From Geminicoccaceae bacterium (GTDB lineage Bacteria > Pseudomonadota > Alphaproteobacteria > Geminicoccales > Geminicoccaceae), in the NCBI GenBank assembly GCA_028285265.1, contig JANQPX010000002.1, forward strand, positions 62,001 through 126,000: a stretch of 64,000 bases of DNA. The letters run 5' to 3'. Positions 26,490 through 35,120 of the stretch are shown here, piece by piece (within the stretch, counting starts at the first letter, position 1; each line of letters opens with the position of its first letter). The position numbers and the translations under genes are program-made. The notes under the pieces are model-generated. The model saw only the letters and a list, made by a program, of their open reading frames with translations, was not told where the DNA came from and searched no databases.

Positions 26490-27542
26490 ATGTTTGATCT
26501 GACCTGCAGACAGCACGTCGCCGCCACGGGGTTGCGCCTGCCGGTGATGGGCCAAGGCTGCGGCACGCTCGGCGATCCGGACGAGGTCATATCGGAAATG
26601 CAGGCGCAGCAAACTCTGCAAGCTGCCTGGGATGGTGGGATCCGCTATTTCGACACGGCGCCCTGGTACGGTAATACCAAGAGTGAGCATCGCCTTGGCT
26701 ATTTCCTTCGCCAGCAGCCGAGGGATGAGTTCGTCGTCACCACCAAAGTCGGTCGCGTTTACAGTCGGCCGATGGACCCAGAAAACTTCGACCGATCGCC
26801 CTGGATGAAACGATGGCAAGGCGGGCTGCCCTTCGATCTGCGCTTTGACTACACCAGGGACGGCATTCTTCGATCCTACGAGGACAGCCTCATGCGCCTC
26901 GGATTAAATACGATTGATGCGCTCGCCATCCACGATCTCGACCTCAAGCATCAGAAAAATGAGACCAATGTCCTGAAGGCCCTCGACGACTTGTCGAACC
27001 ACGGCGGGTATCGAGCCCTCGACGAACTTAAGGCCAGCGGCGCGATCCGAGCGATCGGCGTCGGCATCAATCATACCGGCATGATTAAGCTATTTTTGGA
27101 ACGCTTTGATATCGACTATTTCCTAGTCGCCATGCCCTATACACTGCTCGATCAGCCGGCCCTTGATGAAGACTTCATACTTTGTGAAGAGCGAAAGGCG
27201 AGTGTTGTGATCGGGGCGGTTTTCGCCTCTGGTGTTCTCGCGACCGGCACCAGTCAGGATGCCTCCTATGCCTATGACAAGGCCTCCCTGGAGATCCTGG
27301 GGCGGGTGCGCGATATCGAGCAGGTTGGCGCCGACTTCGACGTTCCACTTGGTGCCGCGGCTATCCAGTTTCCTTTGGCGCACCCGACCGTCATCTCGGT
27401 CATTCCCGGTGCCAATTCGCCAGGGCAGGTGAACGAAAACTTAAAGGCGCTGGCTCACCCCATTCCGGATGGGTTCTGGTCGGGGCTGAAGGAGAACGGT
27501 CTTATCAGAGCGGACGCGCCGATAGGGGCCTATCGCCGTTGA
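26490..27542 (+). CDS. Aldo/keto reductase (aldose or L-fucose dehydrogenase-like)
   Basis: A 350-residue enzyme with the AKR barrel. Catalytic tetrad candidates: Asp in RYFDTAPWYG, Tyr in the same stretch, Lys in VVTTKVGR and His in LAIHDLDL. The IHDLD form and the length fit D-threo-aldose 1-dehydrogenase, L-fucose dehydrogenase and pyridoxal 4-dehydrogenase, which oxidise an aldose to a lactone with NAD(P). It diverges from the second ABC operon, so it may act on that importer's sugar. The substrate is an inference from neighbourhood and family. Confidence 0.86.
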   Translation: MFDLTCRQHVAATGLRLPVMGQGCGTLGDPDEVISEMQAQQTLQAAWDGGIRYFDTAPWYGNTKSEHRLGYFLRQQPRDEFVVTTKVGRVYSRPMDPENFDRSPWMKRWQGGLPFDLRFDYTRDGILRSYEDSLMRLGLNTIDALAIHDLDLKHQKNETNVLKALDDLSNHGGYRALDELKASGAIRAIGVGINHTGMIKLFLERFDIDYFLVAMPYTLLDQPALDEDFILCEERKASVVIGAVFASGVLATGTSQDASYAYDKASLEILGRVRDIEQVGADFDVPLGAAAIQFPLAHPTVISVIPGANSPGQVNENLKALAHPIPDGFWSGLKENGLIRADAPIGAYRR

Positions 27543-27612
27543 GGTCAAATCCTGGCGGGCCGCTTAGCGTGCCAAGCCTACTTCGCAACACCACGCCGAA
27601 GGACAGTTTGTT

Positions 27613-28134
27613 ATGACAATCGCCAAAGGTCAGAAGATTCCTAGCGTTGACATCTTTGTGCTTGAAGGCGGTGCTCCAAAAGCGGTGTCGATCGACGCGC
27701 TGTTCAGCGGCAGGCGTGTCGCTATGTTCGGCGTGCCCGGCGCCTTCACGCGCACCTGTTCCGCCAGTCATCTGCCGGGTTTTGCTAACAATGCCGACGC
27801 CTTGAAGGCTGCGGGCATTGACGAGGTGCTTTGCCTTTCCACCAACGACGTGTTCGTGCTTGATGCCTGGGCACGCGCCTCTGATGCTGACGGCAAGGTC
27901 AGCATGGTTGGCGATGGTCTGTTGAGTTTTGCTCGTGCAGCCGATCTTGACGTTATGTTGCGTGACAACGGCTTTGGCAAGCGTTGCAGGCGTTTCTCTA
28001 TGATCGTCGACGATGGCGTGGTGACCCACTTCCATACGGAGAAGCCTGGCGAGTTCGGCGAGACCAGTGCTGAGACCCTGCTTGACGATCTCTCCGGCGA
28101 GCGATCCCAACTTTGTCGAGTTGGAGAGCGGTAA
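27613..28134 (+). CDS. Peroxiredoxin (Prx5/redoxin type)
   Basis: A 173-residue thiol peroxidase. The active-site motif VPGAFTRTCSASHLPGF carries the peroxidatic Cys at residue 49. A second cysteine in FGKRCRRFSMIVDDG replaces the Ser or Gln seen at that point in many relatives and could be a resolving residue, which is inferred. The usual length for cytosolic Prx5 enzymes is about 160, so this is complete. It follows the aldo/keto reductase by 70 bases on the same strand and may be co-transcribed. Confidence 0.9.
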   Translation: MTIAKGQKIPSVDIFVLEGGAPKAVSIDALFSGRRVAMFGVPGAFTRTCSASHLPGFANNADALKAAGIDEVLCLSTNDVFVLDAWARASDADGKVSMVGDGLLSFARAADLDVMLRDNGFGKRCRRFSMIVDDGVVTHFHTEKPGEFGETSAETLLDDLSGERSQLCRVGER

Positions 28135-28782
28135 ATGTGAGAGGATGGCTCATTCTAAAGCGACAACTTTTCGAGATGACCGCCGGCGTCGTCTCGCCTC
28201 CGACAATGAACGGCCTCGGCCGGCCCGATCGATTGGTGTGCGCAGGATCGCGGCAGTCTCAATGCGATTGTCAGGAAGGTCCGACACGTCGCCTAGTTTG
28301 CCGACGTGTTCGCGATAGTAGAAGGTCGTGTTCGGATAGATGAGTATTGGTTAAATGTTGCTGAGCTTTGCGTGAGTCTCGATCTTGCGCGCTTCCGGAT
28401 CTGTCACACAGTCATGACCTTGCTGCCGGGTACGTCGTCGCCGATCGCTTGGACATCTGGTCAGTCTCGTGCTCGATCGGTGGTGTGCCTCTTTGAACAG
28501 GTGTTCTTGTCGCGGGCATTGGCCTAGCCGAACGTCGAAGATAAGCAGCCTCAGCGCGGATGACCAGTATGCTCGGTCGCACCATGTAACAACCTAGGGT
28601 TGTTTTTTATACCCAAAAGTTTATCCATACGTCCAACAATTGGCGCTGTTACCAACTAACAACATATCAACAAATGAAAAGATTCTACTTTAGATTTTAG
28701 CTTGACAGTTCCGGTGCTAATGAGGCCATTACACCACTCAAGGTTGTTTTTTAGAAAAAATGAATCTCTTTGGAGGATCAAA
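28135..28782. other. Intergenic region, probably decayed coding DNA
   Basis: About 650 bases without an intact gene. The minus strand shows a short protein-like stretch around 28180-28400 (PNTTFYYREHVGKLGDVSDL) interrupted by a stop, which suggests a lost gene that I cannot name. The right half is AT-rich and contains a terminator at 28588-28608 and the promoter region of the lipoprotein gene. Confidence 0.4.
28588..28608 (+). terminator. Rho-independent terminator
   Basis: Stem AACAACC with GGTTGTT around the three-base loop TAG, followed by a run of six T bases on the + strand. It would end transcription coming from the peroxiredoxin side before the lipoprotein operon. Confidence 0.65.
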
Positions 28783-30096
28783 GTGAGGATCGTTAAGGCG
28801 CACAAGACGGCTTTTATAAGTCTGTTTGCTGTATTTGCTTTCGTCGGCTGCGAGACGGTCGGCACAGTAACGGATCAGGTTAAGAAGGCGGTTGTGGCCG
28901 AGAATCAAACACCATCCTGCGATCCTGCCTTTAGCCTCGCTGGTTTTTTTGATAGCCGGCCGGAGATTCTAATAGAAAAACCTGCCAAACACCCTGCAGC
29001 TGGTGATTTGCGACGTATTGCTGTCATCCCGCCAAGCGGTGATGGTAGCGACGAGTTTACGCGCCGGTTCGAAAGCGCTCTCGTGTCTGTCAAGAATGGC
29101 GATCAGCCCTATTTTCAGGTGGTGACGCGTACCGACCTCGATAAGGTCATGGCAGCACAAGGCTTTGATAACTCCGGCGCGGTGGCTGCGGGATCAGCCG
29201 CCAAGTTGGGTCGGGTGCTCGGTGTAGACGGCATCTACATCCCGCAAATTGTCGAATACAATATTGCTGATGCGACCTTTACGAAAAAAAACGCGGCCAC
29301 ATCGCGTTGTCAGAAAAGGACTGCATCATTTCGTTCCATTCCAAAGCTGGTCGATGTCAGTACCGGACAAGTCGTCTATGCCGAGGAGCATGGCGGAATT
29401 CAGGAAAAGGTTTATTGCCAGAATAGTGGCCGCAGCTCTGGTGGAGTCTTTGATTTGGCGAGCTTGGGAGGTCAGCGTGGATTGCCGGAAGGCTCGACCA
29501 TGATGGGCCAGATCCTTGAGCAAGCCATGACGGAGTTTGTAGCCGACGTGGCTCCTAGAAGTTGCCTGAAGAAAATGAATGTGATGGACGAAACCGAAGG
29601 GCTGAGCAACGAGGTTTCGCTAGAGCAATTCGAAGCCGCCGTCGCCTTTATGAAGACCGGCCGGCATGATCGTGCTTGCCCCGCCTGGCAGTCGCTGGAG
29701 GCCTCCGGCGAGCGGGCCATCTCACTCTACAATAACCTCGCTATCTGCGCCGAAATAAATGATGAGCTGATTGTCGCCCGCGAATACTGTGCCAAAGCCG
29801 ACGCGATGTTGACGTGGCCAAATGAGGATATCAATCAGTGCATCTCAACCGTTGAAAAACGACTTGTGGAAACGGCTGCCAATCGCTCAACTGGTTGCAG
29901 CGTGTTGGCAAGTCGCGATTCAGTGCGTGAGCTGCAGCAGCTATTGGTCGACTTTGGCTATCTTGATAGCAATGCTGCCGACGGAATCATTGGCCCAACT
30001 ACGTTAGGCGCAGTTCTCAATTTCCAGACTGAGAAAGGGCTGCCGACCGAAGGACGGATCGATAGTTGCTTGCTCGATGACCTCAGGAGTTTGTAG
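28783..30096 (+). CDS. Lipoprotein with CsgG-like domain and peptidoglycan-binding repeat
   Basis: A 437-residue product from a GTG start preceded by GGAGG seven bases upstream; the frame extends further but without a ribosome binding site. A hydrophobic leader ends in a near-lipobox, AFVGC, so the mature protein is probably a lipoprotein with its Cys near residue 23. Residues 75-270 resemble the CsgG/curli-assembly fold (RRIAVIPPSGDGSDEFTRRFE, LGRVLGVDGIYIPQIVEY, KLVDVSTGQVVY). The last 60 residues form a PG_binding_1-like repeat, ELQQLLVDFGYLDS then DGIIGPTTLGAVLNFQ. It heads a three-gene set whose members share this repeat. Confidence 0.75.
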   Translation: MRIVKAHKTAFISLFAVFAFVGCETVGTVTDQVKKAVVAENQTPSCDPAFSLAGFFDSRPEILIEKPAKHPAAGDLRRIAVIPPSGDGSDEFTRRFESALVSVKNGDQPYFQVVTRTDLDKVMAAQGFDNSGAVAAGSAAKLGRVLGVDGIYIPQIVEYNIADATFTKKNAATSRCQKRTASFRSIPKLVDVSTGQVVYAEEHGGIQEKVYCQNSGRSSGGVFDLASLGGQRGLPEGSTMMGQILEQAMTEFVADVAPRSCLKKMNVMDETEGLSNEVSLEQFEAAVAFMKTGRHDRACPAWQSLEASGERAISLYNNLAICAEINDELIVAREYCAKADAMLTWPNEDINQCISTVEKRLVETAANRSTGCSVLASRDSVRELQQLLVDFGYLDSNAADGIIGPTTLGAVLNFQTEKGLPTEGRIDSCLLDDLRSL

Positions 30097-30100
30097 CGTC

Positions 30101-31312
30101 ATGACAGGCGACAAGTTGTCGATAAGATGCGCTATCCGCAAGCTCGCACTCGCCCTTGCTGCTATGAGCCTGACACTTGGCGGCAAATCAGTCGCTATCG
30201 CTGCTGAGTGCTTCGATGATCAGCGGATCGGTCTCTTTACAGAACGGCATTACAGTGAGCTCAATGCTAAGACTCGCAGCAAAGCTGGTGACACCAAAAT
30301 CGATCATATGGCAACAACTGCCCTTCGCATCACGCGTGCCAACGTAGTGTCGATCAAGGCTAACAGCAGACAAAATGCCATTACTATGGCACGTGGGGAC
30401 GGCCTGTCAGTTCTTGCTTATCTCGAAGTGGAGGCCAGCAGTTCCGAGATCAAGTTGCAATTCGGGCAGACCAGTTTGGTCATGGTTGAGACAGCCGCTC
30501 GCCTACAGTTCTTAAACAGTGTCGACGGATCCATACTCGGCGAGAGCAGCGACTTCGGCAAGAGCACAGGTCTGGATATCGAGCACGCCTTGCCTGAGAT
30601 GCTTCAGCCGACGCTGGTGATGATGTCTGAAAAGGCTGCGAGGGACGCCTGTAAGAATGGTCTGTCAAGTGGTCCTACTGTGGCGAAAGCGCCGGGATCT
30701 ACTGACCTCGAATCAGCAAACGAGGATCGCGCTTTGATAAGCGAGATCCAGCACGTTTTGATTGACCTCGGCTATTACACTGGTGACGTGGACGGCATTG
30801 CTGGTGGTCTAACGCATCGGGCGATTGAACATGCCGAAAGCGAGATGCGACAGCCGGTAACCGGTCAACCGAGCAAGATGTTGCTGGTCAAATTGAATAA
30901 GAGACTTGTGACCGATACGCAGGTTCTTCTAAAGAGTCTTGGTAGGATCAAAGGCGAGCCGTCCGGCATCTTAAACCGTGAAACCAAGATGGCGATCAAG
31001 GCCTTTGAACGAGAGCAGGGTCTGTATTCCGATGGCAAACCTGACGGTGATCTGGTCACGATCCTTGAAGCTGAAGTGAGTGGGGAAATTGCCTTATCCT
31101 CGGCAGAGTCGGAACTCGACCCAAGGCTTCGCTTTAGAATAGAAGAGCTTCTCGTCGACCTCGGTTATCTCAATGGTGTGCCATCCGGCGAAGATTCGTT
31201 CGATCTAACAGAAGCCATCCGCCAAGCAGAATTGAAGCACGGGCTGCCTGTCGACGGCGTACCGGATCTCTCTTTGTATCGCAAATTGCAAAGCATAAGA
31301 CATGGATCTTAG
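30101..31312 (+). CDS. Exported protein with three peptidoglycan-binding-like repeats
   Basis: A 403-residue product. After a signal peptide (ALALAAMSLTLGGKSVAIAA, cut before ECFDD) comes a beta-rich domain, residues 27-170, that I cannot name. Three copies of a PG_binding-like unit follow: IQHVLIDLGYYTGDVDGIAG, VLLKSLGRIKGEPSGILN, and ELLVDLGYLNGVPSGEDS, each with the D-G or P-S-G turn and a helix pair. The start at 30101 has CAGGAG 11 bases upstream and lies four bases after the lipoprotein stop, so the genes are coupled. Probably periplasmic and associated with the cell wall. Confidence 0.75.
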   Translation: MTGDKLSIRCAIRKLALALAAMSLTLGGKSVAIAAECFDDQRIGLFTERHYSELNAKTRSKAGDTKIDHMATTALRITRANVVSIKANSRQNAITMARGDGLSVLAYLEVEASSSEIKLQFGQTSLVMVETAARLQFLNSVDGSILGESSDFGKSTGLDIEHALPEMLQPTLVMMSEKAARDACKNGLSSGPTVAKAPGSTDLESANEDRALISEIQHVLIDLGYYTGDVDGIAGGLTHRAIEHAESEMRQPVTGQPSKMLLVKLNKRLVTDTQVLLKSLGRIKGEPSGILNRETKMAIKAFEREQGLYSDGKPDGDLVTILEAEVSGEIALSSAESELDPRLRFRIEELLVDLGYLNGVPSGEDSFDLTEAIRQAELKHGLPVDGVPDLSLYRKLQSIRHGS

Positions 31313-31503
31313 CTTGCGGCCGCGACGCTGGTGGCTGCGAGCTTGTCACTGGGTGCGCAGCGAACCGTGGACGAATAGGTTGTCATTTGGATCCGAAGCC
31401 AGATTTGATGCCGACATCTTTTGCCCCAGTTTCCCTCGGTTTTGAGGCTTCTGTGTATGTTTTCGGAGCGCTCAACAAGCATTCAATTTACTTGGGAAAT
31501 GTC

Positions 31504-31986
31504 ATGCCAAATTGGTTGTCTAAGAAAATTCTCTATATTGTCGGCAGCATCGCCCTGGGAATACTTGGCCTCGTCGGAACGGTCGAAATCAATCTGAACG
31601 TTGGTGGCGCAATTGAACATCCCAAACATGTAGCAGATCCGCCTTTTCAGCGTTCGGGCAGGACGTCGCATGACGTGATGCAGGCATTGGTGGCTCTGAA
31701 CCGCCTCAACGCCATCTCTGAGGATCCTAGAGTGGCTTCTGTAACGAACGCTATCGAAGCGGCTGAGCGGGAGTTTGGGTTGCCTATTGATGGCATCGCC
31801 GATCGGAGTCTTTTGGGGCACCTCATGACCAAGTTGCATAGTGAGCGGACTGATCTAGTTTCTCATGAATCTTCAACGAACGATACCAACTCACTGTGGC
31901 CATCGATTGGCGCAGCTTTCGGAGCTTTCTTGTCCGAATTGCTTTCGAGCCACGATGACGCCAATCGCGATGACAAAAAATCCTAG
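31504..31986 (+). CDS. Membrane-anchored protein with a single PG-binding-like repeat
   Basis: A 160-residue product from the ATG at 31504 (GGGA six bases upstream); the frame is open to a TTG at 31387 but those residues look non-coding. A single hydrophobic helix (ILYIVGSIALGILGLVG) anchors it. The region with VMQALVALNRLNAISEDP then AEREFGLPIDGIADRSLLGHL is the same helix-turn-helix unit as in the preceding gene (its third repeat ends in HGLPVDGVPDLSLYRKL). It is third in the set and likely shares its role at the envelope. Confidence 0.6.
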   Translation: MPNWLSKKILYIVGSIALGILGLVGTVEINLNVGGAIEHPKHVADPPFQRSGRTSHDVMQALVALNRLNAISEDPRVASVTNAIEAAEREFGLPIDGIADRSLLGHLMTKLHSERTDLVSHESSTNDTNSLWPSIGAAFGAFLSELLSSHDDANRDDKKS

Positions 31987-32293
31987 CGTGCCAGGAAACT
32001 AGTCAGCCATCATGGGGCATAGACGTATTTCGTAGGCCGCCAATACCGTTGAATTCTATTGGCCTGCCTTGTCGTTCCACCCCAGCATCCGAGAGATCTC
32101 TCGCGTCTTGGCCGTAAGAGAGGCGCCTACGCGATCATTCAGCTGCTCGACGGCCAATATCCAGGCGGCATTGTCGAGACACCCAAGATGATTGTCGAGT
32201 CGATCAATTTTCTGCCCTTTCTGTGGGATGCGGATAGGCTCTATCCGAAACCGCCAAAGGGTTACTATCACTCAACGAGCCCTTTGGCGTCTG
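31987..32293. other. Intergenic region left of the dehydrogenase remnant
   Basis: No intact gene. A plus-strand frame (32059 onward) is open into the dehydrogenase remnant and has a protein-like look (IIQLLDGQYPGGIVETPKMI), but I cannot identify it. It may be part of an older, fused or decayed gene. Confidence 0.3.
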
Positions 32294-32544
32294 CCGAAGG
32301 CACGCTAGCCGCAACCGGTCTTGAGGACCCCGAAGAAGAGCCGGCCAACGCGCATCCTGGATACCAACAACAACCTAATCTTCAAGCTTCCCATGTGGTA
32401 ATGACCTTGCACGCAGCGAAGTATTCGGCGGATTCGATCCGAGCTGCGAGAGGCTGCCGCTTCGGAAGTCGCCCATGTACCCACTAGTCAAACATCGCAG
32501 TTTCCCATCAATACCGTCCGGCTGGCCAACATCTGAAATCCGAT
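32294..32544 (+). pseudogene. 2-hydroxyacid dehydrogenase C-terminal remnant, copy A
   Basis: About 250 bases encode EGTLAATGLEDPEEEPAN, then HVVMTLHAAKYSADSIRAA before the frame is lost. This is the end of the NAD-binding domain of D-3-phosphoglycerate-dehydrogenase-type enzymes. It is a diverged direct repeat of 39190-39445 and is truncated at its 5' end. Not functional. Confidence 0.75.
32294..32544 (+). repeat. Direct repeat, copy A (partner at 39190-39445)
   Basis: Aligned by eye, long blocks are identical, for example CAACATCTGAAATCCGAT at the right end and AATGACC...CACGCAGCGA in the middle, with indels near the centre. The pair brackets a 6.6-kb segment holding CaiB, an unknown gene and the large cyclase gene. 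Confidence 0.8.
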
Positions 32545-32745
32545 CGCTTCGTTATCCGACACTTGCAAAGACTTTGATTGCTTGATGTCAGCATATTTTA
32601 GTTGGAACAACCTGTGTTGATTAGCCATTATTGCCGCGGCACTGTCGCTTGCGCTCGTAATTTGTATAGATCGACGAAATGGCGTTTTTTGATAGGTTTG
32701 CTTGCATAAGTCAGAGCTTAGCAAGAATGTTGGAGCAACTGGAAT

Positions 32746-33948
32746 ATGAATGGCCCTCTTAAAGGCATTAGAATAGTGGATTTGACAAGCATCATCGCAG
32801 GCCCCCTTGCAACAATGATGCTGGCTGATCAGGGAGCTGAAGTCATCAAGGTCGAGAATCCGAATGGCGGAGATTTCACCCGACAGATGGCCTTTCGACG
32901 TTCTGGCTTTTCGGCGACATTTCTCAATAACAATCGCAACAAGCGATCAATCGTGCTGGATCTAAAGAAACCGGACGGTCTGGCTGCGCTTATGCGCATC
33001 CTTAAGGGGGCTGACGCATTTGTGCAGAACTTTCGGCCTGGCGTAGCTGATCGCATGGGACTCGGAGAAGCTGCCGTTCGCGAAGTCGCGCCTGATTTAG
33101 TTTATGTCTCGATCTGCGGATTCGGCAGCGAAGGACCTTTTGCGCAAAAGCCGGTTTTCGATCCGTTGGTTCAGGCCGTGTCGGGGCTAACGACGGTTCA
33201 GGCAGGATCCGATCAGGCTCGTCCTCGTCTCGTCCGTACCTTCCTGCCAGACAAGCTAACTGCGGTCAAAGCTGCTCAAGCTACAACGGCGGCTCTTTTT
33301 TCGCGAGAGCGCTCCGGGAAAGGGCAGCATGTTCGAATATCGATGCTTGATACTGTTCTCGCCTTTCTATGGAGCTCTGACATGGGTGGGCATACATTCG
33401 TCGGACAAGAGGCGGAGAGAGAGGAGGGACAATCCTTCGTCGATCTCATCTATCAAACAGCGTCCGGCTATATCAGCGTATCGGTCATGCGGGACGTTGA
33501 CTGGGCAGGTCTCGCGAGAGCTGTAGGTCGTCCGGACTGGATCACGGACGAACGTTTCAAGACGGCGGCGTTGCGCGAGACTAATCGTGACGCTCGGTTG
33601 GGCCTTATTCAAGAGGCTTTGCTTACTAGAACGGCTTCGGATTGGCTCAAACGTTTAGAGCGGGAAAATGTTCCTTGTGCACCAGTTTTGACGCGTAAAG
33701 AGATCGTAGGGCACGCGCAGGTCGCGGCCAACGCGTCGATCGTTGACGTCGATCATCCGATCGCCGGACAACTCCGCCAGGCGCGGCAAGCAGCACAATT
33801 CTCAAGTACACCTGAAACGCCGTTCGCCCCAGCCCCTTCGCTTGGAGAACACACGCGAGGCGTCTTGGCGTCGGCTGGATTTTCAGACGAGGAGATTGAT
33901 GATCTACAGGCGATGAAGATCACAACTCCTCGTTCTGAAATGTCGTGA
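32746..33948 (+). CDS. CaiB/BaiF-family CoA-transferase
   Basis: A 400-residue class III CoA-transferase. It begins with GPLKGIRIVDLTSIIAGPLATMMLADQGAEVIKVE, the characteristic N-terminal strand-helix (motif broken here as GIRIVDLTS and AEVIKVENP). Further hallmarks are NRNKRSIVLDLKKPDG, FRPGVADRMGLG and the catalytic-Asp region LPDKLTAVKAAQA (Asp near residue 170). It moves CoA between carboxylic acids. It lies just right of the dehydrogenase remnant and left of unrelated minus-strand genes, so its partner is unclear; with prpB/prpD nearby a role in acyl-CoA or dicarboxylate metabolism is plausible but unproven. Confidence 0.9.
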   Translation: MNGPLKGIRIVDLTSIIAGPLATMMLADQGAEVIKVENPNGGDFTRQMAFRRSGFSATFLNNNRNKRSIVLDLKKPDGLAALMRILKGADAFVQNFRPGVADRMGLGEAAVREVAPDLVYVSICGFGSEGPFAQKPVFDPLVQAVSGLTTVQAGSDQARPRLVRTFLPDKLTAVKAAQATTAALFSRERSGKGQHVRISMLDTVLAFLWSSDMGGHTFVGQEAEREEGQSFVDLIYQTASGYISVSVMRDVDWAGLARAVGRPDWITDERFKTAALRETNRDARLGLIQEALLTRTASDWLKRLERENVPCAPVLTRKEIVGHAQVAANASIVDVDHPIAGQLRQARQAAQFSSTPETPFAPAPSLGEHTRGVLASAGFSDEEIDDLQAMKITTPRSEMS

Positions 33949-33955
33949 GCGGCTC

Positions 33956-34930
33956 CTAAGAGACCGTTTGCGAGGACTTCGCAGCACTGGAATTTTGGTC
34001 TTCGGGCTCTTGCTTTATTGGATCGATGATCCTGCGAACAGCTGCGCCAACAACCATAGAATCAACAGGTTCGGTGTTTGTGGTAGGCTCAAGGCCAACA
34101 CCGGATATGAGCAAGATGCCCTCTCCCAAATCGGGTAATGCAGGGAATGTCGGTGGTCTACGTCGTTCTATCAAGGCAATACCGAAACGCCTGGCATCGA
34201 GCACATAAGATCCACTCCCGCTTCCAGAACGGAGTTCGATAATAAGGCCATCCGGCTCTACGCGGCGATTGAGTATTGTCCTACAAAAATCTTGCCGACC
34301 TTCTCGTCTGATGACAACACGTCGTCCGGGCGTATACCGATCAGCTAGAGCTTCAGCATCTCTTTCCGTCCTTGTTTCGATCTTTAACGTCATTGGCGAC
34401 TGATCGATCGGTATAGCCTGATCAGTCGTTAAACCATCATGCCGGCGCACACCCTCCAAATACTCTCTTCGGTGAGGTGATTCCATTTCCCCATCGAGAG
34501 TTGGCCCCTCCGGTGGTGTAAGCACGATGACTGTAAGTTGTGCTTCACTCTCGCAAATCGCTATTCGAAAACTGGTTATACCACCGGGGCACATCCAATA
34601 GCTGCTTACGTGTTTTGGGTTCTCGAGTCCCTTTAGTCGCTGAATGATCTGGTACAGCGCTTCCGTTCGAATTTCCTCCACGGGTTCGAAGGGCCACCAA
34701 CCTTCTTCGTCCTGATTGTACCAATGTTTATCGATATGACGGTGCCGCTTCGGGTCGTCATCGCCTCGTTTCTTATTCTCATCGACAATCAGTCTATGTC
34801 GTATTTCTGTCCAAAGTTGCCCTTGATTAATGAGATCTTCTACATTTTCTCGCATTTTCTTTGAATTACAAACGCTATCAAATTCAGAAAATCCCGTCGG
34901 CTTTGCAATCCAAAGTCCCGCCATCCCCAT
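33956..34930 (-). CDS. Hypothetical protein, unknown
   Basis: A 324-residue soluble protein with no signal peptide or membrane segment. The N-terminal third is charged with several Trp residues (HIDKHWYNQDEEGWWPFEP); the middle is beta-rich (ITSFRIAICESEAQLTVIVL); the last 100 residues repeat short beta units (GRRVVIRREGRQDF, GLIIELRSGSGSGSYVLD). A good ribosome binding site, GAGGAG, precedes the ATG at 34930. It is followed at once by the convergent CaiB gene, and codon use is more AT-rich than in neighbouring enzymes, suggesting acquisition. No family recognised. Confidence 0.7.
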   Translation of the reverse strand: MGMAGLWIAKPTGFSEFDSVCNSKKMRENVEDLINQGQLWTEIRHRLIVDENKKRGDDDPKRHRHIDKHWYNQDEEGWWPFEPVEEIRTEALYQIIQRLKGLENPKHVSSYWMCPGGITSFRIAICESEAQLTVIVLTPPEGPTLDGEMESPHRREYLEGVRRHDGLTTDQAIPIDQSPMTLKIETRTERDAEALADRYTPGRRVVIRREGRQDFCRTILNRRVEPDGLIIELRSGSGSGSYVLDARRFGIALIERRRPPTFPALPDLGEGILLISGVGLEPTTNTEPVDSMVVGAAVRRIIDPIKQEPEDQNSSAAKSSQTVS

Positions 34931-35120
34931 TTGTTTATCTCCTCATAAACTAAGAAATCTACGACTCTATTCACAATCCGTTCTGCACTGAAGATGAATG
35001 ATGTCAAGTGATATGCGAACGATGTGTTCAACTCCGACGCTTCAGCTGTGAAATATATTTCGGGAACAGGTTAACATCGTTAAGCGATCTTATGCCAACT
35101 GTACTCGCGTTACCGATCAA

